Shown here piece after piece: positions 42,305 to 51,893 of a stretch of DNA of 52,717 bases. Location: assembly GCF_014695375.1 (NCBI RefSeq), contig NZ_JACJOG010000031.1, positions 1 through 52,717 of the forward strand, given 5' to 3'. The notes under the pieces were generated by a model, which made no database searches, was not told the DNA's origin, and saw only the letters and a list, made by a program, of their open reading frames with translations. Each line of letters begins with the position of its first letter. Within the stretch, counting starts at the first letter, position 1. A program made the translations under genes and the position numbers. The stretch is from Coleofasciculus sp. FACHB-T130. GTDB lineage: Bacteria; Cyanobacteriota; Cyanobacteriia; Cyanobacteriales; FACHB-T130.

Positions 42305-42949
42305 ATGAATCCACGAACAAGATCAAAATCAGAAAAGTCATCGGCGGGGCAAAATTTAGTCAAAGGTTTTGTTGGCATCGCTGGATTTCTAGGAATCTGT
42401 TATTTGGTCAGTATTCCAGTCATGTCCCAACTCAATCAAAACTCTACTCTCAAGGAAACTGCTTCTGAGGAGACTGGTACGGCTGGGCGTTCTTCACCCA
42501 AAAAGACCAAGGCAAAACAGTCTACAACGACCGCCGATCCGACAACGATGTTCGGAGTCTATACAACCCAGCCGGATGCTACAACCCAACCAAATCAGTC
42601 TCCCGCCCCCCTGGGTAATACAACCTTGCCAGATGGGACGATAACGACTCCCGGCACCACCAGCTTACCGAGTAGCTATCCCACCACTCCCAGTACAAGC
42701 AATTCTGGCGGGTTAATCACGACTCCTGGCACCACCAGCTTGCCGAGTAGCTATCCCACCACTCCCAGTACAAGCAATTCTGGCGGGTTAATCACGACTC
42801 CCGGCACCACCAGCTTGCCGAGTAGCTATCCCATCACTCCTAGTACAAGCAATTCTGGCGGGTTAATCACGACTCCCGGCACCACCAGCTTGCCGGACAC
42901 AGGATTTTCAACTACACCCAATCCAACGCTCAACTATAGCGGGTTTTAA
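42305..42949 (+). CDS. Membrane-anchored Thr/Ser/Pro-rich repeat protein
   Basis: A 214-residue protein with a charged start (MNPRTRSKSEKSSAGQN), a single hydrophobic helix (about 21-41, VKGFVGIAGFLGICYLVSIP), then a Thr/Ser/Lys stretch. From about 117 three near-identical copies of a 25-residue unit follow (GTTSLPSSYPTTPSTSNSGG plus LITTP). It is likely anchored in a membrane with the repeat region outside the cytoplasm. No enzyme motif is seen and the family is not recognised. The DNA repeat has a period of 75 bases with few changes, so it is young. Confidence 0.65.
   Translation: MNPRTRSKSEKSSAGQNLVKGFVGIAGFLGICYLVSIPVMSQLNQNSTLKETASEETGTAGRSSPKKTKAKQSTTTADPTTMFGVYTTQPDATTQPNQSPAPLGNTTLPDGTITTPGTTSLPSSYPTTPSTSNSGGLITTPGTTSLPSSYPTTPSTSNSGGLITTPGTTSLPSSYPITPSTSNSGGLITTPGTTSLPDTGFSTTPNPTLNYSGF
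42653..42895 (+). repeat. 75-bp coding tandem repeat
   Basis: Three full units and part of a fourth (period 75; AGTAGCTATCCC at 42671, 42746 and 42821). They encode GTTSLPSSYPTTPSTSNSGG-type units. Confidence 0.85.
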
Positions 42950-43012
42950 ACGTTCAACTGGGTGTGTATCGCCTGATATAGCAATCCTATTTGAGTTGCG
43001 CCCCGGCTCTTC

Positions 43013-43046
43013 AGATACCCGACTTCTCTCTCGAAGTCGGGTATCT
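43013..43046. repeat. Dispersed palindromic repeat, copy 2
   Basis: AGATACCCGACTTC (43013-43026), loop TCTCTC, GAAGTCGGGTATCT (43033-43046): perfect 14-base arms. Same element as 7102-7134. Confidence 0.85.
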
Positions 43047-43156
43047 CGTCTTCACGAATCATTTACGACTGCGATACTTGAGGGAAAACTGAGACACAAC
43101 GCGATCGCGCTCTCAACCGAAAATACGATCGCCCTTAAACTTTCGGGCGAATTCTG

Positions 43157-43348
43157 CTACTGCCCAAACTGTTGTTTAGCTTGCTGATAAACTTCCACCG
43201 TTATTATTTTTTGCCCTGCTTCTTGTGCAAATTTTTCGATCTTTTTCCGAGCGGCGGGACGGACAAAAAAGGGAATTTCTTTCAACTTGGCTTCAGCTTC
43301 GGGTGTCCACTCTACGGCATTAGGTTGGTTCGCCACAGTTCTCTCCAA
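43157..43348 (-). CDS. Stand-alone PCP_red domain protein (ChlB C-terminus-like)
   Basis: A 63-residue protein, MERTVANQPNAVEWTPEAEA followed by KLKEIPFFVRPAARKKIEKF and QEAGQKIITVEVYQQAKQQF. It lines up with the last 55 residues of ChlB in this window ([40 protein letters not shown]): both share Trp-x-x-Glu-Ala, (Ile/Val)-Pro-x-Phe-Val-Arg, Glu-Lys-Phe-Ala and an Ile-Thr-(Val/Leu)-Glu-Val ending. This small domain (PCP_red) occurs alone in many cyanobacteria. Its partner is unknown; a role in assembling the dark-operative reductase is a possibility only. Confidence 0.82.
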   Translation of the reverse strand: MERTVANQPNAVEWTPEAEAKLKEIPFFVRPAARKKIEKFAQEAGQKIITVEVYQQAKQQFGQ

Positions 43349-43435
43349 AAAAACTCCTTAGGAGTTTAACAGGTAAGCGATCGCGCTTTCCAGAGTCCCA
43401 TCCAGAAGGCGATCGCTCCCAACCCTACCAACGAG

Positions 43436-43876
43436 CTACCACTTTTTGTAGGAGAGGAACTTGCCCGACATAATAATTTTTACGCGATCGCCTTTGGGAT
43501 CTTCTTCTTTTTCCACATCCAGAGTAAAGTCAATCGCGCTCATAATCCCGTCCCCAAACTTATCGTGAATGACGCTTTTTAGCGGCATTCCATACACTTG
43601 CATGATTTCATAAAAGCGATAAATCAGAGGGTCAGTAGGAACAACTGGCCCCAATCCTTTTAACGGGTATTCTGTTAGTTCTTTAACATAATTTTGGTCA
43701 ACTTCTAAGGCAAAGATAAGCTTGCTTGCCTCGTCTTCAGAAGCACTTGCTTGACGATAAATTACTGCTGCAATCCAGACTTCGTCGCGTCCAACAACCT
43801 TTTCTAAATCAGCAAAACTTAGCCCTTTTTCTTTTTTAGCAGCCAAAAGTATTTGAGTAATTTCAGGAATAGTCAT
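43436..43876 (-). CDS. cynS: Cyanate hydratase (cyanase)
   Basis: Converts cyanate with bicarbonate to ammonia and CO2. I start at the ATG at 43876 ([20 protein letters not shown], 146 residues), because GAGG lies seven bases upstream and the longer frame opens with TTG. The N-terminal helix-turn-helix-like part ([20 protein letters not shown]) and the C-terminal catalytic part ([20 protein letters not shown]) match the family. The catalytic Arg, Glu and Ser, R96/E99/S122 in the E. coli enzyme, are Arg87, Glu90 and Ser113 here, with a constant offset. No cyanate transporter gene adjoins it. Confidence 0.95.
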   Translation of the reverse strand: MTIPEITQILLAAKKEKGLSFADLEKVVGRDEVWIAAVIYRQASASEDEASKLIFALEVDQNYVKELTEYPLKGLGPVVPTDPLIYRFYEIMQVYGMPLKSVIHDKFGDGIMSAIDFTLDVEKEEDPKGDRVKIIMSGKFLSYKKW

Positions 43877-44053
43877 TAACAAACCTCAACAAAAAAGTAG
43901 CAACGAAATGTAACGACTGTAATGAATATTTGCTCAGTTTGGGAAACAGTTAAACTATCTCCTTTAACCGACAATCGATTCAGTTACATTCGCTACCTAT
44001 CCGCTGCTACTTTTTAAGTTTCAGACGTTTTAGGCAGGGATTTCCTACCCTAA

Positions 44054-44074
44054 TTTTGCCTTTTGCCTTTTGCT
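44054..44074. repeat. Tandem heptamer repeat downstream of ndhH
   Basis: TTTTGCC, TTTTGCC and TTTTGCT at 44054-44074, just beyond the ndhH stop on the minus strand. On the ndhH transcript this is a purine-rich run rather than a U-tract. Confidence 0.65.
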
Positions 44075-44077
44075 TTT

Positions 44078-45262
44078 TTAGCGGTCTACAGAACCCATGA
44101 TGATATCGATGCTACCCAAAATCACCACAATATCAGCGAGTTTTACACCCTTGAGAAGACTAGGGAGGATTTGCAGGTTGTTGAAATCGGCTGCACGAAT
44201 CTTCCAACGCCAAGGGAAGACATTATCATCGCCAATAATATAGATTCCTAGCTCACCTTTCCCACTCTCGACACGGACGTAATGTTCGCCCTTAGGAATT
44301 TTAAAAGTGGGAGCGATTTTCTTACCAATGTACTGGTAGTCAAAGCCATTCCATTCGGATTTTGGCCCTTCTGCCATACGCTTGGCTTCCAAGTTCTCGT
44401 AAGGACCACCGGGGAGTGCTTTGATAGCTTGGTAAATAATCTTGACAGATTCGCGCATCTCTCGAATCCGCACCAAGTAGCGGGCAAAACAATCACCGCC
44501 AGTTTCCGTATGCACTTGCCAGTCGAAGTCGTCGTAACATTCGTAGTGGTCAACTTTCCGCAAGTCCCACTTGACGCCAGAACCCCGCAGCATCGGGCCA
44601 GAAAGTCCCCAGTTGATCGCTTCTTCGCGGCTGATGGTGCCCACGCCTTCCACGCGACGGCGGAAGATGGGGTTGTCTGTAATCAAGCGCTCGTATTCGT
44701 CAACTTTTGGCAGGAAGTAGTCGCAAAAGTCTAAGCACTTGTCAACCCACCCGTAGGGCAAATCAACGGCAACTCCCCCAATGCGGAAGTAGTTGTTATT
44801 CACCATCCGATAACCAGTGGCGGCTTCCCACAGGTCATAAATCATCTCCCGTTCGCGGAAGATATAAAAGAAGGGAGTCTGAGCGCCCGTATCAGCCAAA
44901 AATGGTCCTAACCACAGCAAGTGATTGGCGATACGGTTCAATTCCAGCATGATGACGCGGATGTAGCTGGCGCGTTTGGGAACTGAGATACCGGCTAGTT
45001 TTTCCGGCGCATTAACGGTGACAGCCTCGTTAAACATTCCCGCTGCATAGTCCCACCGGCTGACGTAGGGGACGTACATGATGTTGGTGCGGTTTTCGGC
45101 AATTTTTTCCATGCCGCGATGCAGGTAGCCGATCACGGGTTCGCAATCCACGACATCTTCCCCATCCAGGGTAACGATGAGTCGCAGCACTCCGTGCATG
45201 GAGGGATGGTGCGGACCCATGTTCAGCACCATCGGTTCTGTTCTAGTTTCTATCTTTGCCAT
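44078..45262 (-). CDS. ndhH: NDH-1 complex subunit NdhH (NuoD type)
   Basis: The 49-kDa-type subunit of the peripheral arm of NDH-1, near the quinone site. The 394-residue protein opens [20 protein letters not shown], and the segments [54 protein letters not shown] and [15 protein letters not shown] (C-terminus) are diagnostic. It is monocistronic here and unlinked to ndhAIGE, as is common in cyanobacteria. A 253-bp leader separates it from the gene upstream on the same strand. Confidence 0.97.
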   Translation of the reverse strand: MAKIETRTEPMVLNMGPHHPSMHGVLRLIVTLDGEDVVDCEPVIGYLHRGMEKIAENRTNIMYVPYVSRWDYAAGMFNEAVTVNAPEKLAGISVPKRASYIRVIMLELNRIANHLLWLGPFLADTGAQTPFFYIFREREMIYDLWEAATGYRMVNNNYFRIGGVAVDLPYGWVDKCLDFCDYFLPKVDEYERLITDNPIFRRRVEGVGTISREEAINWGLSGPMLRGSGVKWDLRKVDHYECYDDFDWQVHTETGGDCFARYLVRIREMRESVKIIYQAIKALPGGPYENLEAKRMAEGPKSEWNGFDYQYIGKKIAPTFKIPKGEHYVRVESGKGELGIYIIGDDNVFPWRWKIRAADFNNLQILPSLLKGVKLADIVVILGSIDIIMGSVDR

Positions 45263-45515
45263 AGTTCAGCCATCTCTCCTTGAAGCCGATTTGGGCAGCC
45301 GCACCTGAAATTTCGTAAACACGCCAAAATCACTCCGACTGGCACTGTCTGTTTACTACTGAGTGTTGATTTTTGTTTCGCTTCCTTAATTATATGGAGC
45401 TTTGTCCGCAGGATACGTCGGAATTCGAGCTGCATTTAACCAAGGGGAATTTTGGCACAACGTAGAGAATCCGGCGTTGCTGAAATCGTAATCATTTAGG
45501 CAACGCCGCCAAAGG

Positions 45516-46265
45516 TTATTGGTGAGCGTTCAGCGCCAAGTTGGATGGAGATGGCTTTGCACTTGGAAAAGCGTGTTGTGTCGCAAAAAGCTGTGCAACC
45601 ATTTCTGTACGAGACGAAACCTCAAGCTTACGGAACATTCGCTTCAAAGCCTGCTTGACAGAATTCTCGGTAATCCAGAGTTCAGTTCCGATTTCTGTGT
45701 TGGTTCGACCCAGCGCCACCAAGTTGGCAATTTCCAACTCACGAGACGTTAAGCGATGGGTGTTCAACGGTTGGTGCTGAGGTTCCAAAATCGGGTCTTT
45801 AACTGTGCTTGGCGCGAATCGCACGCTGGCGATCCAAACCGATAGATGTAAACAAATGGCACTCAAATCAGCGATATCTTGGGCATCAAAGGCAGGCATT
45901 GATTTTTCACGGGTGCAACCCACTGAGCCCATTAATTGACCCCGATCGATAATTGGTCCTGCCATCACGTGCCAATGATCGGGACGAGGACAAATGATTG
46001 CCCAGGCTTTTGGGGATGTCACTAATCCTTCATGGACAGGCGTATGGCGCTCTGCTATGTAACGCGCCACAGGATTATGTTCAATGGATAAGACAACATT
46101 CAGCACTTTTTGAAACTTGCGGTCGCCTAAAAGCTGGTCGAAGAAAAAAATTCCCGAACGCTTGGCAGCAAAGTACTCACCAATTTTTGGCACGAGTTGC
46201 GATCGCAGGTCTTGTTCCTCTTTTACCTGACTGATGGCTTCAAATAAAAGCTGCAAGGAAATCAT
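45516..46265 (-). CDS. LuxR-type regulator with GAF-like sensor domain
   Basis: A 249-residue cytoplasmic transcription factor. Residues about 15-145 resemble a GAF domain (RSGIFFFDQLLGDRKFQKVL, PVHEGLVTSPKAWAII, AGPIIDRGQLMGSVGCTREK). The C-terminal part (about 165-230) is a LuxR/FixJ helix-turn-helix: LTSRELEIANLVALGRTNTE, IGTELWITENSVKQALKRMF, RKLEVSSRTEMVAQLF. The Cys residues in IICPRPDH and GSVGCTRE could be redox-sensing, but this is inference. It diverges from the DJ-1/PfpI gene with 114 bases between them and probably controls it. Confidence 0.85.
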   Translation of the reverse strand: MISLQLLFEAISQVKEEQDLRSQLVPKIGEYFAAKRSGIFFFDQLLGDRKFQKVLNVVLSIEHNPVARYIAERHTPVHEGLVTSPKAWAIICPRPDHWHVMAGPIIDRGQLMGSVGCTREKSMPAFDAQDIADLSAICLHLSVWIASVRFAPSTVKDPILEPQHQPLNTHRLTSRELEIANLVALGRTNTEIGTELWITENSVKQALKRMFRKLEVSSRTEMVAQLFATQHAFPSAKPSPSNLALNAHQ

Positions 46266-46379
46266 CTTGGATTGGGTGTTGTGCCTTAAAGAGTACTCAA
46301 TCGAGGACTAGGCGCGGTGGTTTGCCATTCCTAGTATAAGGATAGATTTCATTGCAAGCCCGATTAGTAGGATTGATGT
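46266..46379. promoter_or_regulatory. Shared promoter region, LuxR regulator and DJ-1/PfpI gene
   Basis: 114 bp between divergent starts. It must contain both promoters and the likely operator of the regulator. No clear inverted repeat was recognised. Confidence 0.4.
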
Positions 46380-47042
46380 ATGACTGACTCGCAAAAGCAC
46401 ATTATTGGTTTGGTTATCTATCCCGGCATGACCGCACTTGATATTGTGGGACCCCAGCAAGTTTTTAGTGCGCTTCCCAATGTCCAGATTCATCGAATCT
46501 GGAAAACGCTAGACCCGATCGAAACCGATGACGGCATGATGATTTTGCCAGATACCACCTTTGACCGTTGCCCGCCCTTGGATGTGCTCTGTGTGGGCGG
46601 CGGCTTAAAACAGATGGCACTCATAGACGATCCAGAGATCCTTGGATTTCTGCGTCGGGAAGGAAGCACTGCAAAGTTTATTACCTCTGTGTGCGGCGGG
46701 TCTATGTTTTTGGCGAAGGCAGGACTGCTGCAAGGCTATCGAGCGGCGACTCACTGGATGATGCGGGAACACCTAGCCGCGTTGGGGGTTGAAGTCGGAA
46801 CAGAGCGAGTCGTCATTGACCGAAATCGCATGACGGGGGGAGGGGTGACAGCAGGCATTGATTTTGGTCTCGTGGTTGCTAAAGCGCTTTGTGGTGAGGA
46901 AGCCGCCAAGATCGCTCAACTCTTGATGGAGTACAATCCAGCCCCACCCTTCGATGCTGGTTCACCCGAAAAAGCGGGGCCTGATTTAGCGAACAAGGCG
47001 ACGTCATACGCGATGGGGACATTGGGTTTACAAGTAGAATAG
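46380..47042 (+). CDS. DJ-1/PfpI-family protein, isonitrile-hydratase-like
   Basis: A 220-residue flavodoxin-like protein of the DJ-1/PfpI superfamily. LVIYPGMTALDIVGPQQVFS (about 12-31) is the family opening. The nucleophile elbow is FITSVCGGSMFLAKAGLLQG, with the Cys at about residue 105, followed by RAATHWMMREHLAAL. This order resembles isonitrile hydratases and AraC-type regulators' N-terminal halves, but no DNA-binding domain is attached. ATG at 46380 gives MTDSQKHIIGLVIY. Its neighbour is a LuxR/GAF regulator, suggesting induced expression. Substrate unknown. Confidence 0.8.
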   Translation: MTDSQKHIIGLVIYPGMTALDIVGPQQVFSALPNVQIHRIWKTLDPIETDDGMMILPDTTFDRCPPLDVLCVGGGLKQMALIDDPEILGFLRREGSTAKFITSVCGGSMFLAKAGLLQGYRAATHWMMREHLAALGVEVGTERVVIDRNRMTGGGVTAGIDFGLVVAKALCGEEAAKIAQLLMEYNPAPPFDAGSPEKAGPDLANKATSYAMGTLGLQVE

Positions 47043-47478
47043 GCAGCTTGACATGACTAGCAGATTCGGAAATTGACGGCGGTACAGCTTGGTTTTTCTG
47101 CGATTTCGATCGTCTTCAACAAGAGCTTGATTCCTCAGCGATTAAATTGAGAAGGCGATCGCTATCAATGCAGACCAGCTCCTTTCAGGGTGCGAGTTAA
47201 TTGGCGCTTTTCTCAAACAAGGGCAAATCCAGGCGGCAAACGTTTACCAAAAGCGTGCCCAAAATCACTACCAGCTACTATTGAAAGCAAGGCAAGAGCG
47301 CTCGACAATTAGCAACGGCGATAAATTTCCACTCTGAATAAACTGGTCTCGGAAATCCAGCTTCCAGCTCAAGCTTATGTCCTGCTCCTGTAACGATAAG
47401 CATGGGTATAACCAGAAAATCGGAAAAATTATAGGCAAAATAGAGGGTGCGCCTATTTATCGTCGCTAAGTTTTTTTG
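47043..47478. other. Spacer before rsmH with a possible gene remnant
   Basis: 436 bp. A start-less frame (47146-47337) and another frame just upstream look like a decayed helical protein gene. The rest holds a HIP1 octamer near 47155 and the rsmH leader. Confidence 0.4.
47146..47337 (+). pseudogene. Possible remnant of a helical protein gene (frameshifted)
   Basis: After a stop at 47143-47145, 63 codons read IEKAIAINADQLLSGCELIG, AFLKQGQIQAANVYQKRAQN and HYQLLLKARQERS to a TGA. A separate frame before it reads LQQELDSSAIKLRRR. Together these look like one helical protein broken by a frameshift. No start codon or ribosome site is present and no family was recognised. Confidence 0.25.
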
Positions 47479-48375
47479 ATGGATGAAATTGACAAGAGTT
47501 TGACGAATCAGACGGAAGCACCGGCATTTTTTCATCTGTCGGTACTGAGTCGGGAGTTAATTGCCGGGTTGGCAATCCGTCCGGGGGGACATTACCTGGA
47601 TGCGACGGTGGGGGGCGGCGGACACAGCCGGTTAATGCTGGAAGCCGCACCGGATGTGCGGGTGACGGCGATTGACCAGGATGAACAAGCGATCGCTGCG
47701 GCTAAAACCCAATTGCACGATTTTGGGGAACGCATCCAATTTTGGCATGGCAATTTCACCAAATATCAACCGAATGGTCTAACATTTGACGGAATTATTG
47801 CGGATTTAGGCGTGAGTTCTGCTCAGTTCGATGTTCCAGAGCGAGGCTTTAGTTTTCGACACCAAGCTGACTTAGATATGCGAATGAATCAGCAGCAATC
47901 GCTGACCGCCGCAGAAGTCATTAATCACTGGAAAGAAGCAGAACTGGCAGATATTTTCTTTAAATATGGGGAAGAGAGACTGTCACGACGGATTGCTAGG
48001 GCGATTGTAGAAAAGCGTCCATTTCAGACAACAACTGAGTTAGCAGAGGCGATCGCGTATAGCGTTCCCCGTCAGTACCGCTACGGCAGAATTCACCCTG
48101 CCACACGGGTATTTCAAGCGCTCCGAATTGTCGTCAACGATGAGTTAAAGTCTCTAGAAACTTTCCTCAATCAAGCACCCACCTGGCTCAAACCAGGCGG
48201 TAGGATTGGCATCATCAGTTTTCACAGTTTAGAAGATCGCTTGGTAAAGCATGGTTTCAGAGAATTGCCGATATTGCAGGTGTTAACCAAAAAACCGATT
48301 ACACCGCAAGACGATGAACTGGAAAATAATCCTCGCTCTCGCTCCGCTAAACTGCGAATCGCAGAACGAAAATGA
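47479..48375 (+). CDS. rsmH: 16S rRNA (cytosine(1402)-N(4))-methyltransferase
   Basis: Methylates N4 of C1402 in the 16S rRNA P-site region. The ATG at 47479 ([17 protein letters not shown]) is preferred over the TTG just before it. Motif I for SAM binding is visible as [20 protein letters not shown], and the family sequences [63 protein letters not shown] and [20 protein letters not shown] follow. Length 298 is typical. It is followed by rph, about 150 bases on. Confidence 0.96.
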   Translation: MDEIDKSLTNQTEAPAFFHLSVLSRELIAGLAIRPGGHYLDATVGGGGHSRLMLEAAPDVRVTAIDQDEQAIAAAKTQLHDFGERIQFWHGNFTKYQPNGLTFDGIIADLGVSSAQFDVPERGFSFRHQADLDMRMNQQQSLTAAEVINHWKEAELADIFFKYGEERLSRRIARAIVEKRPFQTTTELAEAIAYSVPRQYRYGRIHPATRVFQALRIVVNDELKSLETFLNQAPTWLKPGGRIGIISFHSLEDRLVKHGFRELPILQVLTKKPITPQDDELENNPRSRSAKLRIAERK

Positions 48376-48380
48376 TAGCA

Positions 48381-48423
48381 AACGACTCGCCGCCTTAGCC
48401 GAAAGCTATAGCAGTGAGTCGTT
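48381..48423. terminator. Inverted repeat downstream of rsmH
   Basis: AACGACTC (48381-48388) is perfectly complementary to GAGTCGTT (48416-48423) around a 27-base loop that holds another small pairing (TAGC and GCTA). No T-run follows, so termination is uncertain. Confidence 0.35.
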
Positions 48424-48523
48424 CCTAAATAAATCATCGTTGATTGTTAAAATTCAACAGATTAATTAACTTAAATTGACTGGTAACTGCTGTATCCTAA
48501 TCAAGAATTTTGAGGCAAGTGCG

Positions 48524-49252
48524 ATGTCTTGGCTGCGTCCTGATGGTCGGCAATTTTACCAACTGCGTCCGGTTCGATTTGAACGAATGTTCACCCGATT
48601 TGCCGCGGGTTCGGTTCTAACAAGCTGCGGCGACACTCATGTTCTCTGTAGTGCGACGATTCAAAAAGGTGTCCCCAGGTTTTTAGAAGGCACCGGCAAA
48701 GGGTGGCTAACGGCTGAATATCGGATGCTACCTGGTGCGACACCCCAACGCCAAGAACGGGAATTTATGAAGCTGTCTGGACGCACGCAAGAGATTCAGC
48801 GATTGATTGGGCGCAGCTTGCGGGCGTCGCTGGATTTAGAGGCACTCGGAGAACGCACGATAACGATAGATGCCGATGTTTTACAAGCGGATGCCGGAAC
48901 CCGCACAACATCGATTTTCGGCGGGTTTGTGGCACTTGCAGACGCGATAGAAAAGCTGATAGAGCATGGAGAGTTGACGCGATCGCCAATTCGCCATCAA
49001 ATTGCCGCAGTTTCGGTAGGACTGTTGCAGGGAGAGCCAGTTTTAGATTTGAATTACGTTGAGGATGTGGCGGCTGAGGTGGATTTCAACGTAGTGATGG
49101 ATGACCAATTGAACATCATTGAAGTTCAAGGAACGGCTGAGGAAGGCACCTTTAACCGGACTCAGCTCAATCAAATCTTAGATTTAGCCGAAAAAGGGAT
49201 TCAAGAACTGCTAGATGCACAGCGCAAAGCATTGAGTTCCTCGACCCATTAA
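48524..49252 (+). CDS. rph: RNase PH
   Basis: A phosphorolytic 3'-5' exoribonuclease that trims tRNA precursors. I start at the ATG at 48524 ([20 protein letters not shown], 242 residues), with GAGG about nine bases upstream; the frame extends 16 codons further without a ribosome site. Diagnostic segments: [73 protein letters not shown], and the late [18 protein letters not shown] with conserved acidic residues, then [12 protein letters not shown]. The length is normal. It sits between rsmH and chlB. Confidence 0.95.
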   Translation: MSWLRPDGRQFYQLRPVRFERMFTRFAAGSVLTSCGDTHVLCSATIQKGVPRFLEGTGKGWLTAEYRMLPGATPQRQEREFMKLSGRTQEIQRLIGRSLRASLDLEALGERTITIDADVLQADAGTRTTSIFGGFVALADAIEKLIEHGELTRSPIRHQIAAVSVGLLQGEPVLDLNYVEDVAAEVDFNVVMDDQLNIIEVQGTAEEGTFNRTQLNQILDLAEKGIQELLDAQRKALSSSTH

Positions 49253-49499
49253 ATAAAGGAATATCCCTAAAAATTAAGAATCGTTTCAGATCGACGAGAG
49301 TGCGATCGCTCTTATACCAGCCTGGATTATATAGATGAAGGGCATTCCAGGCACTTTTGCCAGTTCACCAGAACCCTAACCGCTCATGAGATCGGGGTTG
49401 GTGGATGTTTGAGACAATCTGAGACAATTAGCCTTTGAAATCAACTGTTTCAGCTCATTCCAGATAGATAGATAGTCATCAGCACGAAGGGAGAACTCT

Positions 49500-51026
49500 A
49501 TGAAATTGGCTTACTGGATGTATGCAGGTCCCGCGCACATTGGTACTCTGCGGGTCTCCAGTTCCTTTAAGAACGTCCACGCCATTATGCACGCGCCAAT
49601 TGGCGATGACTACTTTAACGTCATGCGCTCGATGCTAGAGCGCGATCGCAACTTCACCCCAGTTACCATCAGTTCCGTTGACCGGAACGTTTTGGCGCGT
49701 GGTTCCCAAGAAAAGGTGGTGGACAATATCACCCGCAAAGACGTTGAGGAACATCCAGACCTAATTGTTTTAACTCCTACCTGTACCAGCAGCATTCTCC
49801 AAGAAGACCTGGAAAACTTCGTAGAACGAGCTTCCATAGAAACCAAGTCAGACGTGATGCTGGCGGACGTGAACCACTACCGCGTCAATGAACTGCAAGC
49901 AGCCGACATTACCCTGCGGCAAATTGTCCAGCTTTACATCGAGAAAGCCCGGAAAAAAGGCGATTTACCCGAAGGCAAAACTGAAAAGCCCTCGGTTAAC
50001 ATTCTCGGAATTTCCAGCCTCGGATTTCACAATCACCACGACTGCACCGAGTTGAAGCGGTTGATGGCTGACTTGGGGATTCAAGTCAACGAAGTAATTC
50101 CCGAAGGCGCATCAGTTCACAACCTCAAGAATTTGCCAAAGGCTTGGTTTAACCTGGTTCCTTACCGCGAAATCGGGCCAATGGCAGCTCAGTATCTGGA
50201 GAAAGAATTTGGGATGCCTTTTGTAGACATTACGCCGATGGGTGTGGTGGAAACTGCACGTTGCATCCGCAAAATTCAGGAAATCATTAACGCTCAAGGC
50301 GCAGATGTTAACTACGAAGACTACATCAACGAGCAAACTTTGCACGTTTCTCAAGCCGCTTGGTTCTCCCGTTCTATTGACTGCCAAAACTTGACAGGGA
50401 AGAAAGCTGTGGTGTTTGGCGACAGCACTCACGCCGCCGCCATCACGAAAATTCTGTCAAGAGAAATGGGGATTCACGTTGTTTGGGCGGGAACATACTG
50501 CAAGTACGATGCTGAGTGGTTCAAAGAGCAGGTAGGCGAATACTGCGATGAAGTGATCGTCACCGAAGACCACGGTCAAATTGGGGATGCGATCGCTCGT
50601 GTGGAACCTTCTGCCATCTTCGGTACCCAAATGGAACGTCACGTCGGTAAGCGTCTAAATATTCCCTGCGGCGTCATTGCAGCACCGATTCACGTTCAGA
50701 ATTTCCCCATTGGTTACAAGCCATTCTGCGGTTACGAAGGTACGAACCAAATTACAGATTTGATCTACAATTCCTTCACTTTGGGAATGGAAGATCACCT
50801 CTTGGAAATCTTCGGCGGACACGACACCAAGGAAGTAATTACTAAGGGGATTTCTGCTGATTCCGACCTCGGTTGGAACAAGGAAGCGCAAGCAGAACTG
50901 AACAAAGTTCCCGGTTTTGTGCGCGGTAAAGTGAAGCGCAACACTGAGAAATTTGCACGCGATCGCGGTTTCAACGTCATCACTTTAGAAGTGATGTATG
51001 CAGCTAAAGAAGCAGTCGGTGCGTAA
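49500..51026 (+). CDS. chlB: Light-independent protochlorophyllide reductase subunit B
   Basis: Subunit B of the nitrogenase-like enzyme (with ChlN and ChlL, not in this window) that reduces protochlorophyllide without light. The 508-residue length is standard. Asp36 in HAPIGDDYF is the residue known as the fourth cluster ligand in the NB complex. [12 protein letters not shown], the nitrogenase-like core and the C-terminal PCP_red domain ([20 protein letters not shown]) are present. AGGGAG precedes the ATG closely. The gene is transcribed alone; an 11-base hairpin follows the stop. Confidence 0.97.
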   Translation: MKLAYWMYAGPAHIGTLRVSSSFKNVHAIMHAPIGDDYFNVMRSMLERDRNFTPVTISSVDRNVLARGSQEKVVDNITRKDVEEHPDLIVLTPTCTSSILQEDLENFVERASIETKSDVMLADVNHYRVNELQAADITLRQIVQLYIEKARKKGDLPEGKTEKPSVNILGISSLGFHNHHDCTELKRLMADLGIQVNEVIPEGASVHNLKNLPKAWFNLVPYREIGPMAAQYLEKEFGMPFVDITPMGVVETARCIRKIQEIINAQGADVNYEDYINEQTLHVSQAAWFSRSIDCQNLTGKKAVVFGDSTHAAAITKILSREMGIHVVWAGTYCKYDAEWFKEQVGEYCDEVIVTEDHGQIGDAIARVEPSAIFGTQMERHVGKRLNIPCGVIAAPIHVQNFPIGYKPFCGYEGTNQITDLIYNSFTLGMEDHLLEIFGGHDTKEVITKGISADSDLGWNKEAQAELNKVPGFVRGKVKRNTEKFARDRGFNVITLEVMYAAKEAVGA

Positions 51027-51050
51027 TTCAGCAGTTAGTCATTAACCATT

Positions 51051-51079
51051 TAGCAGCCAGCCCTAAAAGCTGGCTGCTA
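51051..51079 (+). terminator. Hairpin downstream of chlB
   Basis: TAGCAGCCAGC (51051-51061) pairs perfectly with GCTGGCTGCTA (51069-51079) around a 7-base loop. No T-run follows it directly. Confidence 0.55.
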
Positions 51080-51098
51080 GTCTCAAAAATCAGGAGCG

Positions 51099-51227
51099 AT
51101 CGCCCCCGATTTACAATCAATAATCAACAGCTTATCCGCAACTGCTCTCGATGAATTAAGCGAAACTTTATTAGACTTTTCGGATGAAATCGAGCTAGCG
51201 ACTTGCCTAGCACAGCATCAAGCATAA
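51099..51227 (+). pseudogene. C-terminal remnant of a DUF4351 gene, second copy
   Basis: A start-less frame ending with TAA at 51225-51227 reads LQSIINSLSATALDELSETL followed by LDFSDEIELATCLAQHQA. It shares the Leu-xx-Leu-xx-(A/T)LLDF pattern with the remnant at 33334-33450. No upstream part of the gene remains. Confidence 0.55.
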
Positions 51228-51281
51228 ACGTTTTGGATTTTGAGAGCGATCGCCCCTTTACTGAAAAGTATTCTGGAAGCA

Positions 51282-51893
51282 ATGAATTTTTTTAAGATAC
51301 TTACCAGAATTTCTTATTCTTTGTCTGTTGCTGTCACAGGAATAGTTTCTGGTACGGTAACAATAATAGTTTTATGCCTGGTCACTTTTGAAGTAATTTC
51401 TTGTAGAAATGGGTCAACCTTTCCCACCTATTTGTTGCCTAGCAGAAGATGTTATTCTAGTTATTGGGAAGTATTGCAAGGTTTTGCTACAAGTAGAGCA
51501 GGATTAATAATATTAGCTATTTTAATAATTCCACGCCTAATTACTTTTTGTGTACGGACATGGAACCTTCTTAATGAAAAAAACATGAGGAGCGCAAAAG
51601 GAAGGCGCTTGCGAGTGATAGTCTTGAATAAAATTGCACAGGATGTTGCTGTATATTGGTTAAAAGTTAGTTTTAAAATATCTTTATGGATCTTAATTGT
51701 AAACGGAGTATTCCTCTTATTTCCTTTAGCATTATGTGTAGGAAATGACTTATCAAAATGTACTATTTATCTACAATCCTTACCCTTTGGTTCAACAAAA
51801 GAAATTCTAATTAATATTTTAGTTTCTTTATTAATTATTTGTTTAGGTATTAAGGTGAGCAAGCACTTTGGGATAAGTTTATTAGAGGATTGA
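51282..51893 (+). CDS. Unknown membrane protein, AT-rich
   Basis: A protein of about 203 residues if started at the ATG at 51282 (MNFFKILTRISYSL); a TTG further upstream is possible. Four hydrophobic segments are visible: SVAVTGIVSGTVTIIVLCLV, GLIILAILIIPRLITFCV, ISLWILIVNGVFLLFPLALC and ILINILVSLLIICLGIKV, with a Cys-containing loop (ISCRNGSTFPTYLLPSRRCY) between the first two and a second Cys pair (CVGNDLSKC) before the last helix. No family is recognised. The AT-rich codon use is unlike chlB next door. Confidence 0.5.
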   Translation: MNFFKILTRISYSLSVAVTGIVSGTVTIIVLCLVTFEVISCRNGSTFPTYLLPSRRCYSSYWEVLQGFATSRAGLIILAILIIPRLITFCVRTWNLLNEKNMRSAKGRRLRVIVLNKIAQDVAVYWLKVSFKISLWILIVNGVFLLFPLALCVGNDLSKCTIYLQSLPFGSTKEILINILVSLLIICLGIKVSKHFGISLLED

